Shown one piece after another: positions 35,419 to 44,222 of a stretch of 46,931 nt of DNA (position 1 is its first letter; each line of letters starts with the position of its first letter). Where the stretch lies: NCBI RefSeq assembly GCF_900130055.1, contig NZ_FQXU01000009.1:137583-184513 (forward strand), in the 5' to 3' direction. The translations under genes and the position numbers were made by a program. The stretch is from Clostridium intestinale DSM 6191 (GTDB taxonomy: Bacteria; Bacillota; Clostridia; Clostridiales; Clostridiaceae). The notes beneath the pieces were generated by a model. That model made no database searches. It saw only the letters and a program-made list of their open reading frames with translations, and had not been told where the DNA came from.

Positions 35419-36423
35419 ATGTTTATTCCAAGTAGAGTAATAATGGAAGAAAAGGCTCTAGAATATAAGCTAGGCGAGGAACTACTAAATAGATTTCGTA
35501 AAGAAGAGAAAGAAATAATAATATCAAAAGGACGAGTAAGTGGAATTCCAGGTAATACTCCTAGAGAAATGTATGTAGAAGGTAAAAGCACACTGGTAGT
35601 AGGCGTAAGGAAAACATTGGATTTTCAAAGCTGTAAGCCTTCTGCTCATTATCAGTTACCATTAGTAAGTGGGTGTATGGGAATGTGTGAGTATTGTTAT
35701 TTAAATACTCAATTAGGTAAAAGACCATATACAAAAATTCATGTAAATTTAGATGAGATCTTTGGAAAAGCATTAAAGTATGTTGAAGACAGGAAACCAG
35801 AGGTAACAATATTTGAAGGAGCAGCAACATCTGATCCAATACCTGTAGAACAATATACTGGAGCTTTAGAGAAGGCTATAGAGTTATTTGGAAGTAACGA
35901 ATACACTAAGTTTAGATTTGTAACTAAATATGGAGATGTTGACTCTTTGCTTAACCTAAAACATAATGGGAGAACTACTATAAGATTCTCAATAAATACA
36001 GATAACATTATTAGAAAGTTTGAACATAAAACAAATGGAATAAATGAAAGAATAGAAGGAGCCTATAAAATTGCAAAGGCAAACTATCCGTTAGGATTTA
36101 TTATAGCGCCTGTGTTTCTTTATGATAATTGGCAAGAAGACTATAAAGAACTTATAAACAGAATTGGGGAATTATTTAAAGGTTATCAAGTGAATTTTGA
36201 AATAATATCTCATAGATTCACAAAAAGAGCAAAAGAAAATATTTTAAGCGTTTACCCAAAAAGCTTGCTCCCTATGGATGAAGAAATAAGAAAATTTAAA
36301 TATGGACAATTTGGATATGGTAAATATGTTTATACTAATGAAGAAATAAATAATATGAAAAATTTCTTTTGTGAAAATATTACGAAATATTTTGATGAGA
36401 AAAATATAAATTATATAATTTAG
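35419..36423 (+). CDS. splB: Spore photoproduct lyase-family radical SAM protein
   Basis: A 334-residue DNA repair enzyme family that reverses the spore photoproduct (a thymine dimer formed in UV-irradiated spores). The radical SAM cluster ligands are C86-x3-C90-x2-C93, flanked by Y92 and Y94, which match the radical-relay tyrosines beside the last cluster cysteine in the Bacillus enzyme. The RFSIN and FEIISHRFTKRAK segments also agree. At the site of the H-donor cysteine (Cys141 in Bacillus, 43 residues after the last cluster cysteine) this protein has A136 (FEGAATSD instead of ACTSD). The start at 35419 follows GAGGTG; the GTG at 35410 lies in that site. Confidence 0.88.
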   Translation: MFIPSRVIMEEKALEYKLGEELLNRFRKEEKEIIISKGRVSGIPGNTPREMYVEGKSTLVVGVRKTLDFQSCKPSAHYQLPLVSGCMGMCEYCYLNTQLGKRPYTKIHVNLDEIFGKALKYVEDRKPEVTIFEGAATSDPIPVEQYTGALEKAIELFGSNEYTKFRFVTKYGDVDSLLNLKHNGRTTIRFSINTDNIIRKFEHKTNGINERIEGAYKIAKANYPLGFIIAPVFLYDNWQEDYKELINRIGELFKGYQVNFEIISHRFTKRAKENILSVYPKSLLPMDEEIRKFKYGQFGYGKYVYTNEEINNMKNFFCENITKYFDEKNINYII

Positions 36424-36427
36424 TGTT

Positions 36428-36456
36428 TTGACTAATATATTTCTATAGTGTAATAT
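36428..36456 (+). promoter_or_regulatory. Possible promoter of trmL
   Basis: TTGACT and TAATAT separated by 17 bases, starting 5 bases after the splB stop codon. Confidence 0.5.
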
Positions 36457-36461
36457 AAATT

Positions 36462-36494
36462 TAAGATGGATTAGCTTTACCATCTTATTTTCTT
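36462..36494 (+). terminator. Terminator-like hairpin after splB
   Basis: AAGATGG / CCATCTT with a 10-base loop, then ATTTTCTT. It may end splB. If the promoter at 36428-36456 is real, it lies right at the start of the trmL transcript and could act as an attenuator. Confidence 0.65.
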
Positions 36495-36518
36495 GAATAA
36501 TAAAATTTTATTATTCAA
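36493..36518. repeat. Perfect 26-base palindrome before trmL
   Basis: TTGAATAATAAAA followed directly by its exact reverse complement. It ends 6 bases before the GGAGGG of trmL. It could be an operator or an mRNA hairpin. Confidence 0.8.
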
Positions 36519-36535
36519 AATGGAGGGACAAAAGA

Positions 36536-36997
36536 GTGAATCTTAACATAGTTTTGTATCAACCTGAAATACCGCAAAATACAGGAAATATAGCTAGAAC
36601 TTGCGTACTTACTAATTCTAAATTACACTTAATAAAACCTATGGGTTTTTCTATAGATGAGAAAAGTGTAAGGCGGGCAGGATTAGACTATTGGAAAGAT
36701 CTTGATTTAGAAGTGCATGAAAGTTTTGAAGACTTTATGGCTAAGTATGGACATAATACCATATATTTATCATCTACACATGCAGATAAGTATTATAATG
36801 AAATAAAGTTTCAAGCTGGAGATTTTATTATGTTTGGAAGGGAATCATCAGGGGTTCCTAAGGAGGTTCATGAAAGAGTACAAGGTATGAGAGTGCCTAT
36901 GATAAATACTAGTACTAGAAGTCTTAATTTATCTAATACAGTTTGCGTAATAGCATATGAAGCATTAAAACAGTTGGACTTTCCTCAGATGAAGTAA
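36536..36997 (+). CDS. trmL: tRNA (cytidine/uridine-34 2'-O)-methyltransferase
   Basis: A SPOUT-class methyltransferase (153 residues) that methylates the wobble-base ribose of leucine tRNAs using S-adenosylmethionine. The signatures are IVLYQPEIPQNTGNIARTC at the N-terminus, MFGRESSGVP (about 100-109) and the trefoil-knot stretch INTSTRSLNLSNTVCVIAYE (about 122-141). The GTG start lies 8 bases after GGAGGG. It is a single-gene unit with a perfect palindrome before its ribosome binding site. Confidence 0.94.
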   Translation: MNLNIVLYQPEIPQNTGNIARTCVLTNSKLHLIKPMGFSIDEKSVRRAGLDYWKDLDLEVHESFEDFMAKYGHNTIYLSSTHADKYYNEIKFQAGDFIMFGRESSGVPKEVHERVQGMRVPMINTSTRSLNLSNTVCVIAYEALKQLDFPQMK

Positions 36998-37071
36998 ATT
37001 TCTTTTTGGGATTATAGATATTTATTTTGTAGAGTAATATATTAAGATGAGTGAGTGAGGGAGAGTAAATT

Positions 37072-37920
37072 ATGAATAAAATAAAAATAGTTACTGATTC
37101 GACGGCGGATTTGCCTAATAATATTATTTTAGAGAAGAGTATTGAGTCATTGCCATTATTAATAAATTTTGGGGAAGAAAGCTATTTAGACGGAACTGAA
37201 ATTACTAGAAATGTCTTATTCCAAAAAATAAGAGAAGGGAATGTATTTCCTACTACTGCTCAAGTTACACCTCAAAGATTTTATGAAACGTACAAGAAGT
37301 TATTAGAAGATGGTTATAAAATTATATCTATTCATTTATCTTCAGATATGAGTGGGACTTATCAATCAGCTTGCATAGCAAAAGAAATGTTAGGTAGTGA
37401 AGATATAGTTGTAATAGACTCTAGAAATGTTACGGCAGGACTAGGATTATTAGTTATAAAGGCTGCAGAATTAGTTGAACAAGGATTAGAAATAAAAGAT
37501 ATAAAGAATGAAATTGAAAGAAGAATACCTCACATAAGAAGTTCTTTAGCATTTGAATCTTTAGAATATCTAGTTAAAGGTGGACGTTTATCTAAAACAG
37601 CAGGGACTATAGGAAGTGTTTTAGGTATTAAACTTATATTAGAAGTTAAAGACGGCAAAATGGCTGTTAAGGACAAGGTTAGAGGAAGTAAGAAAGCTGT
37701 TAAAATTATTCTTGAAGAGTTAGAAGAATACGGATATGAATCTGGAGAACCATTAATGATTTTAGATGCAGAAAATAAAGAGATATATGGAGCTCTTAAA
37801 GAGAAACTAATAGAGAAAAATATTAATTTTGTTGAGGCTGAGGTAGGATGTACTGTTGGTATACATTCTGGACCAGGGGCTGCAGGAATATTTTTCATTC
37901 CAAGAGGAAGTATTAATTAA
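37072..37920 (+). CDS. DegV family fatty-acid-binding protein
   Basis: A 282-residue cytoplasmic DegV protein. The TDSTADLP signature (about 7-14), TTAQVTPQRFYETY (about 62-75), HLSSDMSGTYQSA (about 92-104) and the C-terminal GCTVGIHSGPGAAGIFF are present. DegV proteins (FakB-type) bind fatty acids and can present them to the fatty-acid kinase FakA; no fakA is in the window, so that role is inferred from the family. GAGGGAGAG precedes the start. It stands alone between a promoter region and a strong terminator. Confidence 0.92.
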   Translation: MNKIKIVTDSTADLPNNIILEKSIESLPLLINFGEESYLDGTEITRNVLFQKIREGNVFPTTAQVTPQRFYETYKKLLEDGYKIISIHLSSDMSGTYQSACIAKEMLGSEDIVVIDSRNVTAGLGLLVIKAAELVEQGLEIKDIKNEIERRIPHIRSSLAFESLEYLVKGGRLSKTAGTIGSVLGIKLILEVKDGKMAVKDKVRGSKKAVKIILEELEEYGYESGEPLMILDAENKEIYGALKEKLIEKNINFVEAEVGCTVGIHSGPGAAGIFFIPRGSIN

Positions 37921-37970
37921 AGAAAAAGACTGCTTAGATTAAATAATAATTCTAAGTAGTCTTTTTCTTT
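37919..37970 (+). terminator. Terminator of the degV gene
   Basis: AAAGAAAAAGACT-CTTAGA pairs with TCTAAG-AGTCTTTTTCTTT with one mismatch and a 12-base loop. Confidence 0.92.
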
Positions 37971-38034
37971 AACTTTGATTTGAAAATAATTTAATATTTT
38001 TCGGATAAACTAACTCTAAAGGAGGTTTGTTTTA

Positions 38035-39081
38035 ATGAAAAATAGGCGGTTAAGTTATTTTATAATTATAATTTTGATTTCTAGCAACCTATGCTCTTGT
38101 AATATAATTGAAAATACTTTTCTTCGAAAGACTACTAAAATAGGTTTCTTATCAGATAAAGGAGTATTTAAAGAAAATAATTTTAATGAACAATCCTACA
38201 AAGGTGTATTAGAAGCGGTTCAGGATTTTAATATAAAAAGTGTATCAGTAGAAAATGATAGTAAAGAAGCTATAGAAAAAAACTTAAGAAAACTTGCTAA
38301 TAAAAGTGATTTAATTATTGTAACAGGAGAAGATATGAATGTGGCATTAAATAAAATATCAAAAGACTTCTCTGACAAGATTTTTGCAATAATTGATGGG
38401 AAAAGTGATAATGAAAATGTTAAAAGTGTAAAATTTAAAGAGCAAGAAGGTGCCTTTCTTGTAGGGGTATTAGCTGGAAGACTTACACAAAGTAATAAGG
38501 TTGGGTTTATAGGTGGAGATATGGATGATGTTTTGGAAAGGTTCTATACAGGATATGCAGCTGGAGTAAATAACGTAAATAAAATTGCCTCAGAATCTTT
38601 ATTAAATGGAGAAACTGCAAGATATACCATGGATTTTAAGGATAAAGATAAGGCCTATAATATAGCTAAGGAACTTTATAAAGATGGATGCGATATAATT
38701 TTTCAAGCAGTAGGAGAAGCTGGTGAAGGTGTTTTTAAAGCTGCAATGGAAGAAAATAAATATGTTATAGGAGTAGATCAGGATCAAGCAGAAATATATA
38801 AGGAATATAGTTCAGTAATAATATCATCTATGATAAAAAGAGTAGATAAAGCTACCTACGAAGTATGCAAGGAAGTGGCTACTGGAACATTTAAAAGCGG
38901 CAAAAATTATATAACTACTTTAGGGTTAAAGGATGGATATATAGATATTGCACCTTCCACAGAACAAAAGATTTCAAAAAACTTAATGAATGAAATAAAT
39001 GATTATAAAGATAATATAATAGAAGAAAAATTTATAGTACCTGAAAAGACAATACAAATTAAAGAATATTTAATAAAATAA
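38035..39081 (+). CDS. BMP family lipoprotein (nucleoside-binding type)
   Basis: A 348-residue substrate-binding lipoprotein. The signal peptide has a basic start and hydrophobic core (9-17) and ends in the lipobox L19-C-S-C22, so Cys22 should be lipid-anchored outside the cell. The mature part matches the BMP/PnrA/Med family (TKIGFLSDKG, AFLVGVLAGRLTQSNKVGFIGG, DIIFQAVGEAGEGVFKAA, VIGVDQDQ), whose known members bind purine nucleosides. No ABC transporter permease or ATPase gene is adjacent, so the partner is elsewhere or the role is regulatory as for Med. AAAGGAGG precedes the start. Confidence 0.9.
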   Translation: MKNRRLSYFIIIILISSNLCSCNIIENTFLRKTTKIGFLSDKGVFKENNFNEQSYKGVLEAVQDFNIKSVSVENDSKEAIEKNLRKLANKSDLIIVTGEDMNVALNKISKDFSDKIFAIIDGKSDNENVKSVKFKEQEGAFLVGVLAGRLTQSNKVGFIGGDMDDVLERFYTGYAAGVNNVNKIASESLLNGETARYTMDFKDKDKAYNIAKELYKDGCDIIFQAVGEAGEGVFKAAMEENKYVIGVDQDQAEIYKEYSSVIISSMIKRVDKATYEVCKEVATGTFKSGKNYITTLGLKDGYIDIAPSTEQKISKNLMNEINDYKDNIIEEKFIVPEKTIQIKEYLIK

Positions 39082-39212
39082 TAAAAACAATGAAATAAAT
39101 TCCATTTACTGTAAACCTTTTATTTAAATTAATAATATTGTTGTCGTAGGTTGATTTTTTATAGTAATAACAGTTAAAATAGTTAATATATAAAGGAATT
39201 AAGGGTGATGGA

Positions 39213-40586
39213 ATGAATATGAATTTTAATATGACTCTAACACAAGAGCAAAAGCTTATTATGACACAGCAGATGCAACTTTCAATTAAGCTCTTACAGA
39301 TGTCATCAAGTGAATTATTAGAGTATATAAATAAAGAATTTGCAGAAAACCCAGTTATTGAAACCAATTATGAAAAGGATTTAGAAGAAGTAAAAATACA
39401 AGATAGATATGATTATAAAGAAATGATAAAATACTTTGAGTCAGATAACTACGGATCTCAAAGTTATGGTAGCTATGATGAAGACGAGGTGTCACCTTTT
39501 ACATTCATATCAGCTCAAAAGTCATTAAAAGACTTTTTAATTGAGCAAATTATAGACTTAAACATAGATGAATTCCATAAGAGTTTATGTATTTATATAG
39601 CAGAGAGTTTGGATAATAAAGGGTATTTAGATATTTCTACACAAGATATAAGTAAGGAATTGAAAGTTCCCTTAGATACTGTTGAAAAGGCTTTAAAAAC
39701 TCTACAATCTTTAGAACCAGATGGAATTGGAGCTAGAGATTTAAAAGAATGTTTAACAATACAATTAGAGAAGCAATATTTTGATGACGAAAATCTTTTT
39801 GAAATAATAGAAAATCATTTAGAAGACATTGCAGATAATAGATATAATCAAATAGCTAAAGCTTTGAATATTACGCCTAAAGAAGCTCAAGAGTATGGGG
39901 ACATTATAAAGGAATTAGAACCTAAACCATCAAGAGGATTTTATACAGGGGATGATGTAAAGTTTATAATTCCTGATGCTACAATAAGAAAGATTGATGG
40001 AGAATATTTTATACTTATGAATGATGATGTATTACCTAAGTTATCAATAAATTCTATGTATAAAGAAATATTGAATAATTCTAAGGATGCATTTGCAACA
40101 GACTACGTAAAACAAAAAATTAATGGTGCAATGTTTTTGATAAAAAGTATAGAGCAAAGAAAAAGCACATTATATAGAGTTTTAGAGAAAATTTTAGAGA
40201 AGCAAATGGATTACTTTGAAAAAGGAGAAAGTTACCTAAAACCAATGACATTAAAGGAAATAGCTGAAGAATTAGGTATTCATGAATCAACAGTTAGTAG
40301 AGCTATAAAAGAAAAATTTATTTTAACCTATAGAGGAACAGTTAAAATAAAAAATTTATTCACTACAGGGCTAACAGTAACAGATGGTGGAGAAGACACA
40401 AATATATTAAACATTAAAAATGAAATAAAAAATCTCGTAGATAAAGAAAATAAAGAAAAACCAATATCTGATCAAGTTATTTGTAATGAACTTAATAACA
40501 AAGGGTATAATATATCTAGAAGAACAGTTGCAAAATACAGAGAAGAAATGGGAATTAAATCATCAAGTAAAAGAAAAAGATTTTAA
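39213..40586 (+). CDS. rpoN: RNA polymerase sigma-54 factor
   Basis: The alternative sigma factor (457 residues) for -24/-12 promoters, which need an AAA activator. Region I is glutamine- and leucine-rich (LTQEQKLIMTQQMQLSIKLLQMSSSEL, about 8-34). An acidic region II and the core-binding domain follow, then the HTH (LKEIAEELGIHESTVSRAIK, about 347-366) and the C-terminal RpoN box SRRTVAKYREEMGI (435-448). AAGGGTG precedes the ATG at 39213; an ATG two codons later is an alternative. It sits just upstream of the cggR-gap operon but has its own terminator. Confidence 0.96.
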   Translation: MNMNFNMTLTQEQKLIMTQQMQLSIKLLQMSSSELLEYINKEFAENPVIETNYEKDLEEVKIQDRYDYKEMIKYFESDNYGSQSYGSYDEDEVSPFTFISAQKSLKDFLIEQIIDLNIDEFHKSLCIYIAESLDNKGYLDISTQDISKELKVPLDTVEKALKTLQSLEPDGIGARDLKECLTIQLEKQYFDDENLFEIIENHLEDIADNRYNQIAKALNITPKEAQEYGDIIKELEPKPSRGFYTGDDVKFIIPDATIRKIDGEYFILMNDDVLPKLSINSMYKEILNNSKDAFATDYVKQKINGAMFLIKSIEQRKSTLYRVLEKILEKQMDYFEKGESYLKPMTLKEIAEELGIHESTVSRAIKEKFILTYRGTVKIKNLFTTGLTVTDGGEDTNILNIKNEIKNLVDKENKEKPISDQVICNELNNKGYNISRRTVAKYREEMGIKSSSKRKRF

Positions 40587-40592
40587 AATATA

Positions 40593-40632
40593 TAGCAATA
40601 AAATACTATAGCAATATAATATTTTATTGCTA
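40593..40632 (+). terminator. Possible terminator of rpoN
   Basis: TAGCAATAAAATA pairs exactly with TATTTTATTGCTA over a 14-base loop, but only TTTG follows, so the U-tract is weak. Confidence 0.55.
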
Positions 40633-40701
40633 TTTGAGTAATAATAATAATTTTTTAGAAAAATTTTCACAAAATCTCTTTCAAATTTAATTATAGTGTT
40701 T

Positions 40702-40707
40702 TATAAT
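40702..40707 (+). promoter_or_regulatory. -10 box of the cggR-gap operon promoter
   Basis: A perfect TATAAT 8 bases before the first CggR half-site. The best -35 at 17 bases is TTTCAA (40679-40684), a poor match. Confidence 0.6.
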
Positions 40708-40714
40708 AATAGAT

Positions 40715-40755
40715 GTGGGACATAAAAGTTTCAAGTGGGACATAGGCGTACCAAA
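40715..40755 (+). promoter_or_regulatory. CggR operator (tandem direct repeats)
   Basis: GTGGGACATA occurs at 40715-40724 and again at 40735-40744, a period of 20 bases or about two helical turns. This matches the layout of the Bacillus CggR operator, two direct [CT]GGGAC-N6 half-sites placed just after the promoter of cggR-gapA. There CggR blocks RNA polymerase until fructose-1,6-bisphosphate binds it. Autoregulation of the whole operon is expected. Confidence 0.88.
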
Positions 40756-40767
40756 GGAGTGTTGGAA

Positions 40768-41802
40768 TTGCAAAACATTTTAAAGTTACTTAAAAGTATT
40801 GTCCCTGAATTAGTTGAAGTTCTAGAAAAAAGGTACAATATATTAAGAACTATATATTACTATCAGCCTATAGGGCGTAGAATTTTAGCCAACAAGCTAA
40901 ATTTAAGTGAAAGAATAGTTAGGACAGAAGTGAATTTTTTAAAGGCACAAAATCTTATCCAGATAAACACTCCCGGAATGAGCGTTACAGTTGAGGGAGA
41001 AACAGTAGTGGAAGAGCTAAAAGATTTTCTCCATGAAATTAAAGGCTTAGCTGAACTAGAGGATGAGATATGTAGGATTCTTAAGCTTAAAAAAGTCATC
41101 ATTGTCCCAGGTGATATAGAAGCAGATGCTTCTATAATTAAAGAATTAGGTAAAGCAGCAGCTAACTACGCAAGAGAAATAATAAGAAATAAAGACGTAG
41201 TAGCCATAACTGGAGGAAGTACAATAAAGGAAGTTGTACATAACTTCCCAAAAGTAAACAATCTAAGTGATGTCTTAGTAGTTCCAGCAAGAGGTGGAAT
41301 GGGTAAAAAAGTTGAAACTCAAGCTAATACCTTAGCAGCGGAACTTGCACACAAACTAAACGGAAGCTATAAAATGCTTCATATTCCAGAGAATATTAGT
41401 GGAAATGCTTTAGATACTTTACTTAAAGAAAAAGAAATAAAAGACATTATTCAAAACATTCATAAAGCTGACGTTCTTATATATGGAATAGGAATAGCAG
41501 ATGAAATGGCTGAAAAAAGAGGTTTATCACAAAAGGATAAACAAAAATTAAAATCATTAGAAGCAGTAGGCGAAGCTTTTGGATGTTACTTTAATAAAGA
41601 AGGTGAAGTAGTTTTTGTATCTAATTCTATAGGTATAAATTACGATGTTGCCAAAAAGATAAAAACTCATATTTCAGTAGCTGGTGGAAATAATAAAGTT
41701 GAAGCAATACTTGCTACAGAGAATTGTAATGAATATGGGGTATTAGTAACAGATGAAGGTGCAGCGTTAGGACTGCTTGAATATTTTAGAGCTAATGAAT
41801 AA
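40768..41802 (+). CDS. cggR: Central glycolytic genes regulator CggR
   Basis: A 344-residue SorC-family repressor. An N-terminal winged HTH (about 20-75; RRILANKLNLSERIVRTEVNFLKAQNLI) is followed by the SorC sugar-phosphate-binding domain (about 80-340; VVAITGGSTIKEV, VVPARGGMGKKVETQANTLAAELA). Fructose-1,6-bisphosphate is the known effector in Bacillus. The start is TTG at 40768, 8 bases after AAAGGAG, and the N-terminus then reads like known CggR; the GTG at 40735 falls inside the operator and is rejected. First gene before gap-pgk-tpiA-gpmI. Confidence 0.94.
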   Translation: MQNILKLLKSIVPELVEVLEKRYNILRTIYYYQPIGRRILANKLNLSERIVRTEVNFLKAQNLIQINTPGMSVTVEGETVVEELKDFLHEIKGLAELEDEICRILKLKKVIIVPGDIEADASIIKELGKAAANYAREIIRNKDVVAITGGSTIKEVVHNFPKVNNLSDVLVVPARGGMGKKVETQANTLAAELAHKLNGSYKMLHIPENISGNALDTLLKEKEIKDIIQNIHKADVLIYGIGIADEMAEKRGLSQKDKQKLKSLEAVGEAFGCYFNKEGEVVFVSNSIGINYDVAKKIKTHISVAGGNNKVEAILATENCNEYGVLVTDEGAALGLLEYFRANE

Positions 41803-41891
41803 TACTCACTTAGCTTAAGCAAACTTAAATGGTATAAAATATTTTTTATAAATATTTTAAATAAATCTATATCTTTTAGGAGGAAATTTCA

Positions 41892-42908
41892 ATGGCAAAT
41901 GTTAAAGTAGCAATTAATGGATTTGGTCGTATTGGACGTCTTGCGTTCAGACAAATGTTCGGAGCAGAGGGATATGATGTTGTTGCAATCAACGACTTAA
42001 CTGATCCTAAAATGTTAGCACACTTATTAAAATATGACTCATCTCAAGGTAGATACGAAGGAACAGTAGAAGCTAAAGAATCTTCTATCGTTGTAAATGG
42101 AAAAGAAATCGAAATATATGCAAAAGCTGATGCTTCTACACTTCCATGGGGAGAGTTAGGAGTAGACGTAGTTCTTGAATGTACTGGATTCTATGTATCT
42201 AAAGCAAAATCTCAAGCACACATCACTGCAGGTGCTAAGAAAGTTGTTATTTCAGCTCCAGCTGGTAATGACCTTCCAACAGTTGTATACAATGTAAACC
42301 ATGATATATTAACTGCAGAAGATAACATAATTTCTGCTGCTTCATGTACAACTAACTGCTTAGCTCCAATGGCTAAAGCACTTAACGAATATGCAGAAAT
42401 CCAAAGTGGTATAATGTCAACAATCCACGCTTACACTGGAGACCAAATGTTATTAGATGGTCCACACAGAGGTGGAGATTTCAGACGTGCTAGAGCTGGA
42501 GCTGTAAACATAGTTCCTAACTCAACTGGTGCTGCAAAAGCAATCGGATTAGTTATTCCAGAATTAAACGGAAAATTAATCGGTTCAGCACAAAGAGTTC
42601 CAGTTCCAACTGGTTCTACAACAATCTTAATATCAGTTGTTAAAGGAAAAGATGTTACAGTTGAAGGAATTAACGCTGCAATGAAAGCTGCTACAACTGA
42701 ATCTTTCGGATACACTGAAGATCAATTAGTATCTTCTGATATAATCGGAATCAGATTTGGATCATTATTTGATGCAACTCAAACAATGGTTTCAAAAATT
42801 GGAGAAGATTTATATCAAGTTCAAACAGTTGCTTGGTATGACAATGAAAATTCATACACTAGCCAAATGGTTAGAACTATAAAACATTTCGCTAACTTCT
42901 TAAAATAA
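41892..42908 (+). CDS. gap: Glyceraldehyde-3-phosphate dehydrogenase, glycolytic type
   Basis: The NAD-dependent enzyme (338 residues) that converts glyceraldehyde-3-phosphate to 1,3-bisphosphoglycerate. The N-terminal Rossmann motif is INGFGRIGR (8-16). The catalytic cysteine is C152 in SAASCTTNC, with the partner histidine in [16 protein letters not shown] gives a strong ribosome binding site, and codons with C in the third position (AAC, ATC, TTC) are frequent, as in highly expressed genes. A hairpin follows before pgk. Confidence 0.97.
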   Translation: MANVKVAINGFGRIGRLAFRQMFGAEGYDVVAINDLTDPKMLAHLLKYDSSQGRYEGTVEAKESSIVVNGKEIEIYAKADASTLPWGELGVDVVLECTGFYVSKAKSQAHITAGAKKVVISAPAGNDLPTVVYNVNHDILTAEDNIISAASCTTNCLAPMAKALNEYAEIQSGIMSTIHAYTGDQMLLDGPHRGGDFRRARAGAVNIVPNSTGAAKAIGLVIPELNGKLIGSAQRVPVPTGSTTILISVVKGKDVTVEGINAAMKAATTESFGYTEDQLVSSDIIGIRFGSLFDATQTMVSKIGEDLYQVQTVAWYDNENSYTSQMVRTIKHFANFLK

Positions 42909-42945
42909 TTTAAGTATTTAGTTTTAAGTTTTTAAAGTTAAAAAT

Positions 42946-42992
42946 AAGTCTGGTTTTGTAGTATAAGGCTATAAACCAGACTGTTTTAAAAT
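42946..42992 (+). terminator. Intercistronic hairpin between gap and pgk
   Basis: AGTCTGGTTT pairs exactly with AAACCAGACT over a 16-base loop, then GTTTTAAAAT. The U-tract is short, so partial termination or an RNA-processing site protecting the gap message is possible; the same operon continues after it. Confidence 0.6.
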
Positions 42993-43017
42993 AAAGAAAT
43001 ATTATGAGGTGAAAAGA

Positions 43018-44199
43018 ATGAGTTTTAACAAAAAAACTATTGAAGATATCCAAGTTAAAGGTAAAAGAGTATTAGTAAGATGCGATTTTAACGTTCCACT
43101 AAAAGATGGCGTTATAACTGATGAAAATAGATTAGTTGGAGCACTACCAACAATAAAATATTTAATAGAAAATGGTGCAAAAGTTATTCTTTGCTCACAT
43201 TTAGGAAAAGACGCTTCTAAATCATTAGCACCAGTTGCTGTAAGATTAAGCGAAATGTTAGGAAAAGAAGTAGTATTTGCAAGAGATGAAGAAGTAGTAG
43301 GAGAAAATGCTAAAGCTGCTGTTGCAAAAATGAATGAAGGAGACGTTGTTCTTCTTGAAAACACAAGATGCAGAAAAGAAGAAACTAAAAACGTTGAAAC
43401 TTTCTCAAAAGAATTAGCTTCATTAGCTGACGTATTTGTAAATGATGCATTTGGAACTGCACATAGAGCTCACTGCTCAACAGTTGGAGTTACTGAATTT
43501 GTACCAGTTTCAGCTTGTGGATACTTAATTCAAAAAGAATTAAAATTCTTAGGAGAAACAGTTAATGCTCCAGTTAGACCTTTTGTTGCTATATTAGGTG
43601 GAGCTAAGGTTTCAGATAAAATAGCTGTTATTAACAATCTTTTAGATAAAGTTAATACACTAATAATCGGTGGAGGAATGGCATATACATTCTTAAAAGC
43701 TCAAGGATATGAAATCGGAACATCTTTAGTAGAAGTTGATAGAGTTGAATATGCTAAAGAAATGATAGATAAAGCTGCTGCTAAGGGAGTTAATCTATTA
43801 TTACCAGTAGATAACATAGTTGCAGATAAATTCTCAGCAGATGCTACACCAGTAGTAACTGAAGATCAAAATATTCCAGAAGGACATATGGGATTAGATA
43901 TCGGACCTAAGACTGCAGCGATATATGCTGATGCTGTTAGAGAAGCTAAAACAGTTATCTGGAATGGACCAATGGGAGTTTTTGAATTTGAAAACTTTGC
44001 AAAAGGTACAGTTGAAGTAGCTAAAGCTATGGCTGAATCAGATGCTACTACAGTTATAGGTGGAGGAGACTCAGCTGCTGCTGTAAATATATTAGGATTT
44101 GGAGATAAGATGACTCACATATCTACAGGTGGTGGAGCTTCTTTAGAATTCTTAGAAGGTAAAGAATTACCAGGAATAGTTGCTTTAAACGATAAATAA
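43018..44199 (+). CDS. pgk: Phosphoglycerate kinase
   Basis: The glycolytic kinase (393 residues) that transfers phosphate from 1,3-bisphosphoglycerate to ADP. Visible are [11 protein letters not shown] (about 20-30), the [10 protein letters not shown] hinge segment (about 194-203), and the C-terminal nucleotide-binding GGGDSAAAV and [15 protein letters not shown] (about 345-380). The start at 43018 follows GAGGTG; the GTG at 43009 is part of that site. tpiA follows 23 bases later. Confidence 0.97.
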   Translation: MSFNKKTIEDIQVKGKRVLVRCDFNVPLKDGVITDENRLVGALPTIKYLIENGAKVILCSHLGKDASKSLAPVAVRLSEMLGKEVVFARDEEVVGENAKAAVAKMNEGDVVLLENTRCRKEETKNVETFSKELASLADVFVNDAFGTAHRAHCSTVGVTEFVPVSACGYLIQKELKFLGETVNAPVRPFVAILGGAKVSDKIAVINNLLDKVNTLIIGGGMAYTFLKAQGYEIGTSLVEVDRVEYAKEMIDKAAAKGVNLLLPVDNIVADKFSADATPVVTEDQNIPEGHMGLDIGPKTAAIYADAVREAKTVIWNGPMGVFEFENFAKGTVEVAKAMAESDATTVIGGGDSAAAVNILGFGDKMTHISTGGGASLEFLEGKELPGIVALNDK

Positions 44200-44222
44200 T
44201 TAAATATTTAGAGGTGAATAGA

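Noticed and set aside
36421-36535. A tRNA or small stable RNA before trmL
   Set aside because: No cloverleaf or CCA end can be drawn. The region is explained by a promoter, a hairpin and a palindrome.
39059-39367. A minus-strand ORF of 102 codons across the rpoN start
   Set aside because: It overlaps the start of rpoN and the end of the BMP gene, lacks a ribosome binding site, and its predicted product is a low-complexity reading of AT-rich DNA.
40735-40767. The GTG at 40735 as the start of cggR
   Set aside because: It lies inside the second operator repeat and has no Shine-Dalgarno, whereas the TTG at 40768 has AAAGGAG eight bases before it and gives the expected N-terminus.
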